In this document: positions 13,270-24,698 of the stretch, in pieces | How positions within the stretch are numbered: position 1 is the first letter of the stretch | Layout of the letters: every line of letters starts with the position of its first letter | DNA from: Plasmopara viticola | Lineage: Eukaryota; Oomycota; Peronosporomycetes; Peronosporales; Peronosporaceae | NCBI GenBank assembly: GCA_001695595.3 | Contig: MBPM02000013.1 | Coordinates: forward strand, 310,001-374,000 | Direction: 5' to 3' | Length of the DNA: 64,000 bases | Translations under genes and position numbers: made by a program | The notes under the pieces: generated by a model | What the model saw: only the letters and a program-made list of their open reading frames with translations | The model's database searches: none | What the model was told of the DNA's origin: nothing

Positions 13270-13622
13270 GCTGCACTCACTGTATTGTTGTATTGTATTA
13301 CGTTATCGCGTTGCCAAGTTATGCACGTGCTAGGCTCTATGGCTAGTCCACGGCATAGAGTGGTGTCCGCATACGTCGGGTCTCGTTCGGCGGGCAGTGC
13401 AGCCAGCCCCGAGGCCGTGACAGTCTTCCATTATTTTGTTTAGTTCTGACTTGGTAAGAGCCCAGGTGGCGCCCTGGTGCTGGAGACCGTCGCGTCGAGG
13501 GTGAGACCCGTTAGAGACCTGCAGATGCCCGAGAGCATCTGCCCGAAGCGCGCGAGCATTTAGCCCCCGCGCTTGGAAGGAGAGCGTCACCCCAACCTTT
13601 TCCGAAAAGCTGCACTCACTGT
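13270..13622 (-). mobile_element. SINE-like retroelement, family A, copy 1, with 14-bp target-site duplication
   Basis: The element occupies about 13284-13608 on the minus strand. It starts TTTTCGGAAAAGGTTGGGGT and ends in a pentanucleotide tail of the (AATAC)n type. It is flanked by a perfect direct repeat GCTGCACTCACTGT at 13270-13283 and 13609-13622, the signature of target-primed reverse transcription. A second copy lies at 61206-61543 on the plus strand. An 86-codon open frame inside it (13330-13590) is also open for most of its length in the other copy, but resembles no known protein. No convincing tRNA-type A/B boxes were found, so the head may be non-tRNA, or the element may be a short LINE tail. 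Confidence 0.8.
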
Positions 13623-13776
13623 GATAATAATTGATTAGCGGATCGAGCCTACCGTGGTCAAACTTAAAGCAGTACTACCAGGTGCTGTAAGCATTTTTTT
13701 CAACCTTTTTTTCAATAATTATCTCATACTACATTGAAGAGTTACCATCACTCCGCATCAAGCGCCCTAAAAGGCC

Positions 13777-16758
13777 ATGCCGTGTGACCAGCCGATTAAC
13801 ACGGGACAGCAGCAGTCCTCTCGCCGCTATCTATCTGCAGGCTCCAGTCCCGCTGCTCTCACTCCCCGTTTTACGAGCTTGTCGATGCGGTATCCGCTAT
13901 CAGGGTCCCCTCATTCGGCGGGCTCGTCGTCGTGCACGAGCTTGGACGACGCCGTCGGCCGCCTCTTTACTCGCTATTTGCCCACGTTTTTCGATTTGCT
14001 GGAGAAATTTCAGTTTCACAAGGTCGAAATCCTTAGCTGTCGCTACTATTATGGCTTTACAAAGATTAACTCGTGCTACAGGCGTTGTTGATTTTGGAGG
14101 ACGAAGAGGAGATGCAGTGGAAGGGTTGGGACGCCGTGAAAGTCATGATCAAGCTTGGAGCGTCGTGTGAGAGCACGTATGTTGTTAACGTTGCGCTAAC
14201 GTAGCTATAACCAAAGTATAAAATGACGTGTGTCGTTGTAGATACCATTCGATGAAGTACTTGGAGGCAGAGCTGGTGCAGACTCTCACGATTGAAGAAA
14301 TGTATGGCAAATTGATTGTGCTCCTGAAGTACTTGGCAGACGAGCTGAAGCCCATTGTGACGAGACATTGTCACCAATCTGCCGTTTATTCACCTACTTT
14401 TGAAAGCAATAAGAACGCTATTCATGGAAGTCGAGACGAGAGGGATGGTGAAACGGAAGCAATGCAAACGATGGAGATGGCAGCGTGTGGCGAGATGAGT
14501 TATTACGTTGAGCTGCTAGAGCAAGGGGCAGAATTCTTTTCGGTGCGTTTGCAAGTGAAATGATGGTCACTTCCGATCATTTTGGGATTTCTAATGCTGT
14601 TTACTTTTATTTTTGGATTAAATTGGCAGCTTCGTGTTCCGATGATAGAAATTTATCGTGGGCTGGCTCTCGCTTCTGTCCCTCGTGACTATCACAGTGT
14701 GAGTACGAATCAATTTTAATAGTTTGTTGCGATACATATCTCATTCAAGCGTTGATTTGTGGTGTTGATGACAAATTAGATGCTTAAACAACTGAAGGCC
14801 ATGCTGCTCCGGTATGATGTGTTAAACCATCCGCTACTCGAGACGATGAAACAGTCGACTATTGAGGAACTGAGTACAGTGCGTGCTGCTCTACAGTGCG
14901 AAATTCGAGTGGCAGAGTATGATTTTACACGCTCAGTTGTGGCACTACATCGGCTCAAGGCTAAATTGCGCTCGTGGAGTGACCATATCGATGCTGGTTC
15001 AGACTACCCGTTGTTTGAAGGAAACGGTATTGATTATGCTGCTGGTGATGAAGAAGGAGACGTACTTTTGGGCGAGTCGGATGAAAAGGATGGCATTATA
15101 TCCGACTCGATGTACTCCAACACAAGCTGTCAGTCCAGTTCATCGCTTGTTCGTGGTCACTTCTTGAATTCAAATGTAAGCTGTGAATCACGTGGTGTTA
15201 GTGGTGGAAATCAAGGTGGTCAATGTGCTAAAGCGGAAGACTCTTCCAATGATCATGCCGACGAAAAAATCTTGCTCGAGAGGAATCATTCAGGCTTTTC
15301 TCTTGCCAGCAGCTTCAGTCCAGCCTCTTCCGAGACACACAGTACCTTTCGGCGTCTTTTTTCGCACAGTAATCTACTACGACGTGGTAGTGGGCTGGCA
15401 TCTGCATTGCCAAGTTACCGTGGACTTGTGCAGAAGCCAGGCGACCCGTACGTCAATACAGAGGGTGCAAACTCTTCGATGCCTAACAACACTTTAGAGC
15501 AAGCCATCTTGGGTGGTGGAGGCAATAGTACCGGATGTAGTAGAGGTAGTGCTGGCACATCGCTTGAAACGCAGGACTCTGGTGGAGGGATGGTGCTTGG
15601 AAGCACAAACTTAGTAGCGGCTGAAATGATGGCTTCTTCTATGAAAAAACAAGAGCGTGACGACGGGTTTGCTCTACCTGTATTTCAGTGGTCGAAGAGG
15701 TTTTATCGTTCTCTCGTGGCCAAATTTACGCTTTATTTTCATCGATGGCTTGAACCTTTTGAGAAAAAGACGAATTTGTTTTCGCTCGAGCTTACGCGAT
15801 TTATCAAAACGCCTCTTGGAATTTCGTATCTTGGTCTGATGGATGTGTTGCTTTCACGAGGTTGATGATAGTAAACATCTTAATCATGTTTATACGCTCA
15901 ACTAACATTAAGTATTTACTTGATTTGTTTTAGCAGCATACCAAAAAGATGGATGCACAACTCGCATCATGTTAATTTTGGAGACGCAAGCGCTTGAAAG
16001 CAAGGGTGCGCATTACTATGAGAACGGCTATCGCTGCCCAAGTTCTAGCAATGCGCTACATAGTCGTACAGGTCAAGATAAACAGGGTGAAATGGAAGAG
16101 CAAGAAACAGTTACTTTTGCTGGATCTGCAAAAAAATCCGGAAACAATAGCCGCATACACTCGCCTGCATCTTCAAGGGGTAAAACTGTATCGCCAGGAA
16201 ATGGACATCGCCGGTCAATTGATCAAGAGGCGAACCACGCGCTGTTTATGCAAATTGATCGGGATGAGATTGAAGAGCAAAGTGACTTTTCTGAACTTTG
16301 GGGTCTGCGTAGTTGGCCAGCAGTGTTTTGTTATCCGGAAGGTTCGTCACCCCCACTTGATCACTGGCCGAACATTATCAGTCTCATAATGGATAATCGC
16401 GCTTCGCTCGACTCGGTTCTCCCCGTGTAAGTTTTTCACAATCTCAGTGCATGCATCGCCTCATTTGTTGCTTTGATTTGCGCATGATTAGTTTCCAGCA
16501 TTCCGAGCGGCGGCTCAAGACAACGTATTATATATCAAGAGTAGATGAGGCCATGTACCTCGTGCTACTTACGAAAGAAGTGAAAAAAATGAACATGAAA
16601 GTGATCCAGGTAAGACTTGTGCGGAATTTTATTCTTTTCGCACGCTGATGCCAACGTTGCATGAGCAGGATTTTATGCAAACCATCACGGAAAATTTGCA
16701 ACATTTGGGTGCTTTCGCACCTCGGGTTCCATGTACAGCTGTGGCATCTCTGGCGTAA
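13777..16758 (+). CDS. KICS2: KICSTOR complex subunit 2 homologue (KICS2/C12orf66)
   Basis: Eight exons: 13777-14022, 14082-14176, 14242-14542, 14630-14698, 14780-15860, 15937-16426, 16492-16609 and 16669-16758. All introns are GT-AG, phases fit throughout, and the product is about 829 aa. Family-like blocks appear in order: YHSMKYLEAEL (about 115), an amphipathic stretch around VLNHPLLETMKQ, LVAKFTLYFHRWLEPF (about 548), LDHWPNIISLIMDNRASLDS near the end of exon 6, and TYYISRVDEAMYLVLLTKEV in exon 7. These match the order in vertebrate KICS2. In animals KICSTOR tethers GATOR1 to lysosomes and mediates amino-acid control of TORC1. The protein is nearly twice the human length (about 445 aa) because of a Ser/Gly-rich insertion at roughly 290-535. 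Exon 6 has a tandem TAGCAG acceptor, so one residue may vary. It converges on MAEA, with 83 bp between the stops. Confidence 0.82.
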
Positions 16759-16841
16759 ATTCTTTTGGAAACGCAACTAGCAAATGTATATTGCAGTTGA
16801 AACCACACGACACAGTTCAGGACACATATATGTACGTCTTT

Positions 16842-18299
16842 TTACAGAATGTAGACCGGCTTGATGTCGTTTGGTGAGAATTTCTCTTGAGTATCGACAC
16901 ACTTGATCATGCCATCAGTGCTGCACTGTGAAAGAAGCTCAATGCCCCGCTTGCTATATACTTGGCCGTTTGGAAGCACAAGAGGCGGGTTGTGCTCGTC
17001 CATGACACTTTGCGTAACGCGGCACACCAATCGCGAATGCGGATGGTACGCAAAAGGGAGTCCGGTGCATAATTGACTGCCAACTTCGCTACAAGCCGGA
17101 CAGATAGGCACGGCATGCTTCGAACGAATGTACTTGCGCTTCTTGCTGCTGGTTACAACAGCAAATTTATCCTTAAATTCGGACGGAGTCAACTTTACCT
17201 GCTGCTCATCGCTCTCGTTGTCACTGTCCCCAGTATCAGCATCGTTCAGGTTTCTTTCTCGACGTTGGCGCTTGCCATGTGTTCCGGCCGTTACATTGGC
17301 ATTTCGTCTGAGATGGCATGCTCGTGTGTTTAAAGTAGACAGCCCGGCGTGCAGCGCAATACACAGCGACGGTGGACTGTGCATGCCGTAGACATCATTA
17401 AATGTCTTGCGAAACATCGTCTGCAAAGTCACCCAACGGTCGATTGCAAAGACCTTTTCATACGCCTCAATGCCGCACTTGTGAGGCGACTCGAAGGCCA
17501 ATGTTGCCATGGCAACCTGCACTTGGCTGATGGCAGCGTCACGAAGAGTCTGTTCGTCTGGCTGCATTGCGAGCGGTGTCAGATAAGTACGCGCGTATTG
17601 GACTGCGTCCAAGGGCTTGTGAGCGCGCACGAGCTCAATAAATTCCTGCATGCGCAGTAGAAACTCAAATGGCGACTGCAATCGTCGCAATCGCGAGCCA
17701 TTCTGTGAGCACCACGTGATCGCTTGTTCAGTCTGATGAGCGTGTAAGTCCTTCAGCACCGCTTGGCATTCTTCAAAAAGCTCGTGGTCTACCAAATGGC
17801 CAACACCTGTGTAAAATGAACAACAAAATGAAAATCTTGCTTAATGCATTGCACAAACTTTGGCCCCAGCTTCACCTTTTGTAATCTCAATGACTTTGGC
17901 ACTTGCGAGGTATCCTTGACTCAGCAAGTAGTCGGCAATGAGTCGATCATGAAGCAATTTGTCCTCGTGACGTGGGCTAACGGAGTCGCCAATTGTTTTT
18001 GCTTCTTCCAGGGCTTTAAGGTGCCGTGTGCGCGTGATACAACTCTGCAGTGCAGTCTGTTGCTCGACTGCACTGTTCTTGGCACTCTGTTGTAAGTCCC
18101 GTAGCCTCTTTGCCAGGTCTGCGAGCTTGGTAATGGCCGCCTCGACGTCCATTCGGTGCCCTGGCTGCTGAATATCATCCAGCGCCTCAGCCTGTGCCGT
18201 GGCCTGCGCTAATTCACGCGTCAGCTCCTTATAATATAGACGAAAGCTTCTACTAGCGCTTTCGATGGGCACGCGCACGAGCGGGTAGCTAAGCTCCAT
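16842..18299 (-). CDS. MAEA: MAEA/Gid9 homologue, RING subunit of the CTLH/GID E3 ubiquitin ligase
   Basis: Two exons, 18299-17876 and 17806-16842, with a 69-bp GT-AG intron; 462 aa. N-terminal helical region 1-110. LisH-like segment about 115-140 (LIADYLLSQGYLASAKVIE), then CTLH/CRA with EQAITWCSQNGSRLRRLQS and LRMQEFIELVRAHKPLDAV. The degenerate RING of this family follows at about 377-430: CPAC, HPHSRLVC, then DEHNPPLVLPNGQVYS. The protein ends in VYIL, close to the VYIM end of the human protein. In other eukaryotes MAEA pairs with RMND5 (Gid2) as the catalytic RING dimer; yeast GID degrades gluconeogenic enzymes. An acidic/basic linker (about 315-375, ADTGDSDNESDE then KKRK) between CRA and RING is an extra compared with the human protein and may carry a nuclear signal. 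Tail-to-tail with KICS2. Confidence 0.93.
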
Positions 18300-19942
18300 A
18301 TGAACAGAAGTTTTTTATCAACTCAACGCTTTAATGCGTCACGAAGACGTCGCAATTACTCCACTGCACGAATTAATCCTCTAATCCCCAAAGCGGAGGT
18401 AAAAAGAGACAGAAAAACAGTAGAAAAGCCGTCAAGCGCTAGTGTTCTCTCTAACTTTGGAGCTGTACTGCTCTTTTTCTCGATGATGAAGTTGGAAAGT
18501 ATTTTAAAGGAAGAGACAAACAGCTGCGAGTGACAATGGGTGACAATGGTGGCTTAAGTGTCTTAAGTTCAGACGACGGCGTGATAAGGATTGCAATGGT
18601 TGAAGTAAGCAGAGGCCGCGCACCTGAAACTCAGAAATCCTGTACCGCACTGTTTTTAACACCGTGGCAGTATCTTGGCGATGCCCCCCCATTTGTTTGT
18701 ATGGTCTGCACCCTTCTCTTTGGACAAAACAAGCAAAGTGTCCAAAGCTATTTTTCTTCTTCATCTACAAAGTAACAATGAAGCGAGTGGCAGGTGATGC
18801 GAACAAACGCGTCATGAATCTGCATTAATGTTAGATTTTGACGACAGTGAGGACAAGGATAGGTCATTTATTGTAAAGGTCACACTCTACAGAGGAGACG
18901 GGAGAAAGAAGACTCTTTGTATAATAGCTACTCTTAAACGGTCGAAGTACGCAAATTAAGACGGATCCCATTTACTTCAAAACCGCTTCGTTTGTCTATT
19001 CCGATTACAAATAAGTCTTGAAAATTTTAGAGTTTAAGAATTTCACATTACTTTCCAGAAGTAGAGACGACGTCTTAAGGCGAATTTCTCGCTGATAATG
19101 TCCAAATGTTTTAGAGCCTCCACAATATCGATCAGCAGAGATCAATCAATAACAGGGACACGATGACACGATGACACTTGTTAGCGAAGTTAGTGCGGTT
19201 TGAAGACGGGTGGACCCAATGTTAGCGTCAACCCCTTACACTTGTGCTCGACGATGATACTGATAAAAAAGATATACTGGTAGTAAATATGCCGTATCAA
19301 GCTCTGCAGCCGTATGAATTGAGAGGCGACCGAGAAAAACACTTTTTTACCCAAAGGCGAGTCTTGGTGCGAGGTATGTAGTACCTGACAGCTATGAGAC
19401 GGTTTTGCCAGGGAGCGCCCAGTTTTTTCTGTACTTGACTTGATTGTATTTATTGCACTGCATACACCAGGAGTAACAATATGGCATGCCCAGAACTTGC
19501 CGCAAACAACTCTTTATAGTGCAGGGTGGGCCGGTTTTATGTACTTATTAGGAGCCAACACACGCACGACAACAAGGCCATCCCATCCCAACAGCGCCAC
19601 ATTTCAACAATTGCTGCCTTGTAAGTCGATTTATAACGGTAGTGCTAATTTGCGTGCATACACATGCAGGCGAACGATTATTACAAAGCTCAACATTTTT
19701 CGAAAGACTACTGCTTTTCGTTGATGCGCTAAAACGTCTTTGCTCAACAACAGAAATCCAAGTATAATCTTTTGACAAATAAGGTAAATTTTCGTTTGAT
19801 ACCATACAAATGCACACTAAGGACATGAGCGGTCGCACAATTCGAACAAGTGCAATCAAGTTGTACTAGAACTGGATTACTTTCTTTCTCGCTTCACTCG
19901 AGATCTTAGACGAATGCACGTTTCTATCCGTTCGATGAAGTA
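18300..19942. other. Intergenic upstream of MAEA
   Basis: This should contain the MAEA promoter just beyond 18299. An 81-codon forward frame at 18530-18775 overlaps an 86-codon reverse frame, and neither has a recognisable domain or homologue, so neither is called. The rest has no open frame worth reporting. Confidence 0.4.
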
Positions 19943-20240
19943 CCGACGCTGTAGATCGGGTGGGTAGTCGCTTGACTTTAAACTGATTCGATACCCATAG
20001 AATTCGCACTAAGAAGCTGAAAATAGGTTGCTAACCTTAAGCAGCAATCACACTTCAAGAAATTGACTGCCCTGACCAACCCGCACCCAAATGGCCATGT
20101 GATAATTGGGCGGGACGGACGTCCCTCTGACCGAAAAAGCCCCATAGTGTAATGAGGGTGTGGCAGTCGATCCCAGGAAGGATCAGATAGCTGTCAGCAT
20201 CACGCGCTCACGACAGCTTAATGCTCGGTAGCTTAAAATT
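19943..20240 (+). mobile_element. Old tRNA-derived SINE, family B, copy 2
   Basis: It aligns by eye with the element at 36070-36360 in the opposite orientation. The head CCGACGCTGTAGATCGGGTG matches CCGACCCTGTGGCTCGAGTG. It has a B-box-like GATTCGATACCC, a shared internal block CTGACCGAAAAAGCC, and a shared 3' end CGGTAGCTTAA. Divergence is high and no target-site duplication survives, so it is much older than the other copy. Confidence 0.6.
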
Positions 20241-23200
20241 TCATTTTTCTGGCTTTGAGGCAAAATTTTGACTTGGCGAGAAATGGCTTCAATTTTACTG
20301 CATGCATTTTACTTGATTTATTTCCTCAGCTGATATTACAAATATACACAACATAATTTTAGGTAACTTCAGCCTTCCCATTTGGCCCAGCCCATCAATT
20401 GACATCAGCCGACGAGTTCAGAAATTGAACCGTCCTTGTGACCGATCTATTTTCCGAGGCACATATGCTTTGCCGGCTTGGATCCGCGTGGATGCCTAAG
20501 GTTTGTCATAATTCCAGGTCTCCGATCGATACGTTAATAAATGTGGTGAGGCAGATGTCTTGCTTTCCATAGAGAACTTCTCTTTTTCTAGTGACGCCGT
20601 TAACAGTAGTCCATCATCATCGAACAGAGAGAATGCAGGTATGGTGAATGAAGGTCGTAGAGATAGTGCTTTGAACTCGAACAAAAGCCACAGATGTTCT
20701 TACCGACGACGATATATTTCTTCGTAGCAGCAAATGAATGATTACTCGAACATGCCTCCGCCGGCGACGACTGTATTTCGAGTAAAGTTACTGCCTAATT
20801 ATCGCTTGCAGCCCGATGCTCGCGCACGCGATGACATTCTGTCGGCAATTACTGTCTCAGTTGTCTCAGCGTAGTGAAATTAAATCTGTGCATATTCTTC
20901 CGTTGCTTTTAGAAAATCAAAAATGACTGATGTCCTGCCGTGCTTTTGACAAAAAAATGAGTCATGGCGGGAAGACTTGATTGCTGAGGCTATTGTATAA
21001 AAGTTGGTGGGTGCTTAATCGCGGGATGTTTTAAAACCGCCCACCTTGAAGACAAAAGAATATATTAAAAATGGTGCGTATTCCATGACCGATATGAGAG
21101 AGCGGGAGGCAATTATATAGTCTTTTTTTCGCTTTTCGGCCACTCAACTTTGGTGTCGATTCATTTCTTATTTGAATTTTATTTACAAAGACCGGGAACA
21201 ACGCCGATGGAAAAAGCACTTGTTAAAAAACCTTTAATCAGCTACTTTCTGGTAGCTGACATCATCCTAATGAATCAAATTTTCTTTAATTTGCGTTGAG
21301 AAAATGCGAGGGTTTGAGACAAGATATTGGTTGGGAGGGGGGGTGAATTTTAAAGTGCGTCATCAGACAATGGCCATTGCCACGAGAGCAGTGTGACTTC
21401 ACTAATATTTCCGCCATTAAAAGGCAAAGATTGGCATGGAGCGGATGCTGCGATCACCGCACTCTCATGTGCACCCTAACGTATTATGACAGCTAGCTTA
21501 TGCTCATAATGAGACAAATTGCTAAACGTCCCCTACACGAACGCCGACTTTAAGGAAGCGCTTACTGCTTTACAACAAGCCCAGGTGTACTTGTACAGGG
21601 CATCAATTTGGTAGATAAATGTGATTCAAACCAAATGGGGGAATGTTATATACTCTACCCGGACGGTTCGTACGCTTCAGTAGTATGTTATGTAAGGTCT
21701 ATCAAGCGTTTCTGCTGCGTAAAACCGTTTAGTTACCTGAAAGTACTTTAGAGCATTTGTCCAGACATTTTTTTACGATGTATTTATCTGTAGCCGATTT
21801 GAAAGATAACTATTGTGGCTCAAGGTCTATTTAGGCCAAATGGGACAAGATTTTGAGGTCATGAGGACCAATCAATTTTTATCGGCATCGACAAATGTGC
21901 CTTTGCGCTAACAAAGATTGGAGTTCTCGACTGCTTTGGTTGCGAGCAGTCTCAAACGTTGTCTCACACTAAGCCCCCAAAAGAATTTAGGAAGCCAATA
22001 AGCATAGTTGTGCAGGCTCTGTGAATCGTGTAAAGCCTTTGTGTGATTTTTTCGATGATTACTTTGACTAGCGGTGGCAAAGCTAGCACCAGAATGTAAT
22101 TAATTACAGTCTTGGCTTTGACGAACAAGTTGTAGCACTTTCAATTGTGCCATCAGCTACGAGATGTTACAACTGAATAGGAATTGATGCAAGCAATCCA
22201 TCACCTCGTTTCAGTTCACGCAGAACAACCTGCCGAAAACGTCTATATCCTTCATGACTAGGCGTCACTTGCCGTGAAGAACGCACTAATAACAGTTTTG
22301 TTTTTTTTGAAATAGGGCCATTCGCGGCTCAATCAGACTATAATTCGGGAGGATGGCAATACACATGCTTCACACGTTTTATCAATGAAAATGCGCTTAA
22401 AAAACTTCCCGCGTCTCGTACAACCCTGGCAAACTCTAATGCTTACCAAAATGCTTTGCACAGGCCTAACTATGTCGTTGCTCCGAACAGCTAGGATATG
22501 AAGTACGATATATTTTTGAGGCATATGATGCTTTCATTAAAGTCATTTAGGTCGTAAGAAACCTTTTTGCATTTTACAGCCCATTGACGGCCACAAATGT
22601 AATGTAAGTGGCCGAGTTCTGTAAACTTCCCGAGGGAAAGCCCGCAGCCTTCTTACAAAGCCTATCGGCACGGGCGGATTGTTTGAATTCCACAAGCTTC
22701 GACATTTATCGCGATTTTTTGGAGTCTTATACACAACAGTAGCGCAATCTGGTGTATTTGGCACATCCGACGCGGGTCTATTTTAAGCTATAACTTCTCA
22801 TCGTAGAATATCATATATTTCGTTTTCGCGTAATGCAATTACTTCCACGTGTTCAACGAACTTAAAGTTCACCAAACAAAGCGTTGTTCTTACTTGCTCA
22901 ATCATTTGTTCTCAGTACACAGAACACTCTAATGAGAGCGGTTTGAGAGCAAGTGTCCCGCTTTTGGTCCGGGCTACCAGGTAAGAGAGTGCGAACACCA
23001 TGCGCACACGATTACTCGTAATCAAGACCGCCAAAGTAACTACTTAATCTACAAGTGGGTCTTCTTTTTATTGTCAATGAAGATGTAAGCCTAAAGCTTA
23101 CCCACATTTGGCGCTATCACCGGGGCTACCTGCGCATAGATGTTTCTCGTAAAGCTTGAGCGCCACAACGTGTTTCAGCGAGTTGGGCTGCAATTGCAGC

Positions 23201-23806
23201 AGCCTATAAAGGCTATAGAGCCTGACAAGTCGTCCAAGCTTTGCGAACTGCTCGTCTGACATATGCGAAGAGGCTTTTCTAGAAATTTACGTTGTCAATG
23301 CGTTGGCCTATCTGTTCTACCAGGTGTCACATTTCGTGCACAGAGGCGATGTAAGTAAGGTAGGAGATCTTCCGATAAACGACCGCTCTCTGACAATGTG
23401 TGCAGTAAAGTTTAGATGAGAGGTTGCCTTCACCCGTAAGATAATTGTTCTTATGTCTATTAAGTGATTGCAGAAAGACCTTTTCGAATTGCGGTATCAT
23501 GCATTCCGGTGTAAAGAGCCTATCTTCGTTAAACGAAAAGCCTGCGTTTGAAAAGATTAAGGTATGACTTTATGCAACGCCCATAACAAAAAGCGAAACA
23601 CGAAAATGAATGGTAGATGCAGCAGCATCGAACCAAGATGCTCAGTGAACAAATGCTTATCGGTTGACGCGACATAAATAAATAAACTAACGATGGCACG
23701 GCTACTCTTTTCGGTGGGACTTTATTACACGTCGGAGAAACAAGCCTTTATTTTGTGCCCTTCTCCTCTTTAACTGGCTATAAATACGTAAAACTGCCCT
23801 ACGCTC
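20241..23806. other. 3.6 kb without a recognisable gene
   Basis: Short, stop-ridden frames only. Some stretches have the look of decayed LTR-retroelement DNA, but I could not identify a conserved protease, reverse transcriptase or integrase motif. The Pin1 promoter should lie just before 23807. Confidence 0.4.
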
Positions 23807-24584
23807 ATGAGTTCGACAGCCAAGGACCTGCCACGTGGGTGGAAGGAGGTGCAGAGCAAAAGTCGTCCCGACAAGGTGTATTTTTTACACGTCAAGAGCG
23901 GTGAAAAGACATGGAAGCTCTCGCACGTGCATGCCAAAGAGCGCGAGCTCCGGCATCGCACAGCGTCTGAAACAACGAAGCGCCGCTCGACCGATGACGC
24001 GTCCGGTTCAGAGAGCATTCAGGTGCGTATTGTTGCCTTTTTTACTGATCTTTTCGAGATGATTCATTGTCGTCGATGGCGTGTTTCCATCTAGGCGCTG
24101 CACATTCTTGTCAAGCACTCGGGATCCCGAAGACCATCGTCCTGGCGACAGGAAGCCATCACTCGGAGTAAAGCAGTAGCAGAAGCCAAGGCTCGTGGAA
24201 TTCGAGACAAACTATTGGCTTGCGTTGAGGCTGAGCGTGATGTATGGTTTCTAGTGCAAAGATTTGACTCGAGAAGTCTTGTTAAAGGGTCTTTTACGTT
24301 ATTTCTTAGCGACCAGTTGAAGCGCTACGCGAGCTGTTTGAGCGACTCGCCAAGGAGGAGAGCGATTGCAGCAGGTGCGTGTGTGGTACCGACTTGTCTT
24401 GCTCTAGCACTACTGATGCAAAGCTTCTGTATGCAGTGCAAAGCGCGGAGGTGACTTGGGCCCGTTCACGCGCGGCAAGATGACTCGTTCCTTTGAAAAA
24501 GCTGCGTTTGCTTTGAAAATTGGTGAACTCAGTGACTTGGTGGAAAGTGACAGCGGCGTCCATGTCATTCTCCGCATCGCCTGA
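23807..24584 (+). CDS. PIN1: Pin1-type peptidyl-prolyl cis-trans isomerase (WW plus parvulin domain)
   Basis: Four exons: 23807-24022, 24095-24241, 24310-24374 and 24437-24584; 191 aa. WW-like domain at 3-40 ([20 protein letters not shown] then GEKTW); the usual proline after the second Trp is not seen. Basic linker about 42-72. The parvulin domain begins [20 protein letters not shown]. It keeps the Pin1 catalytic set: H and K of HILVKH, the double Arg that binds phosphate, the Cys/Ser of DCSS, and the His of SGVHVILR. Family role: isomerises phospho-Ser/Thr-Pro bonds in signalling and transcription proteins. The spliced block [20 protein letters not shown] confirms exon junctions 3 and 4. 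It ends 114 bp from the stop of the convergent Noc4 gene. Confidence 0.95.
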
Positions 24585-24698
24585 TTACACCGTCATAACG
24601 TTAGTATTGCAAGATCGAGTTGCACGATAGACGGTGCGAGTGCTTTGATCTTGAAGAAGCTAACGATGTATTTCTATCATTTATAAAACCAGAATGCA

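Noticed and set aside
13330..13590. 86-codon frame with a near-identical counterpart at 61205-61472
   Set aside because: Both lie inside the family A SINE copies with target-site duplications; there is no known protein match and no independent gene signals.
18530..18775. 81-codon forward frame near the MAEA promoter
   Set aside because: An antisense frame of equal size overlaps it, and there is no homology or conserved motif.
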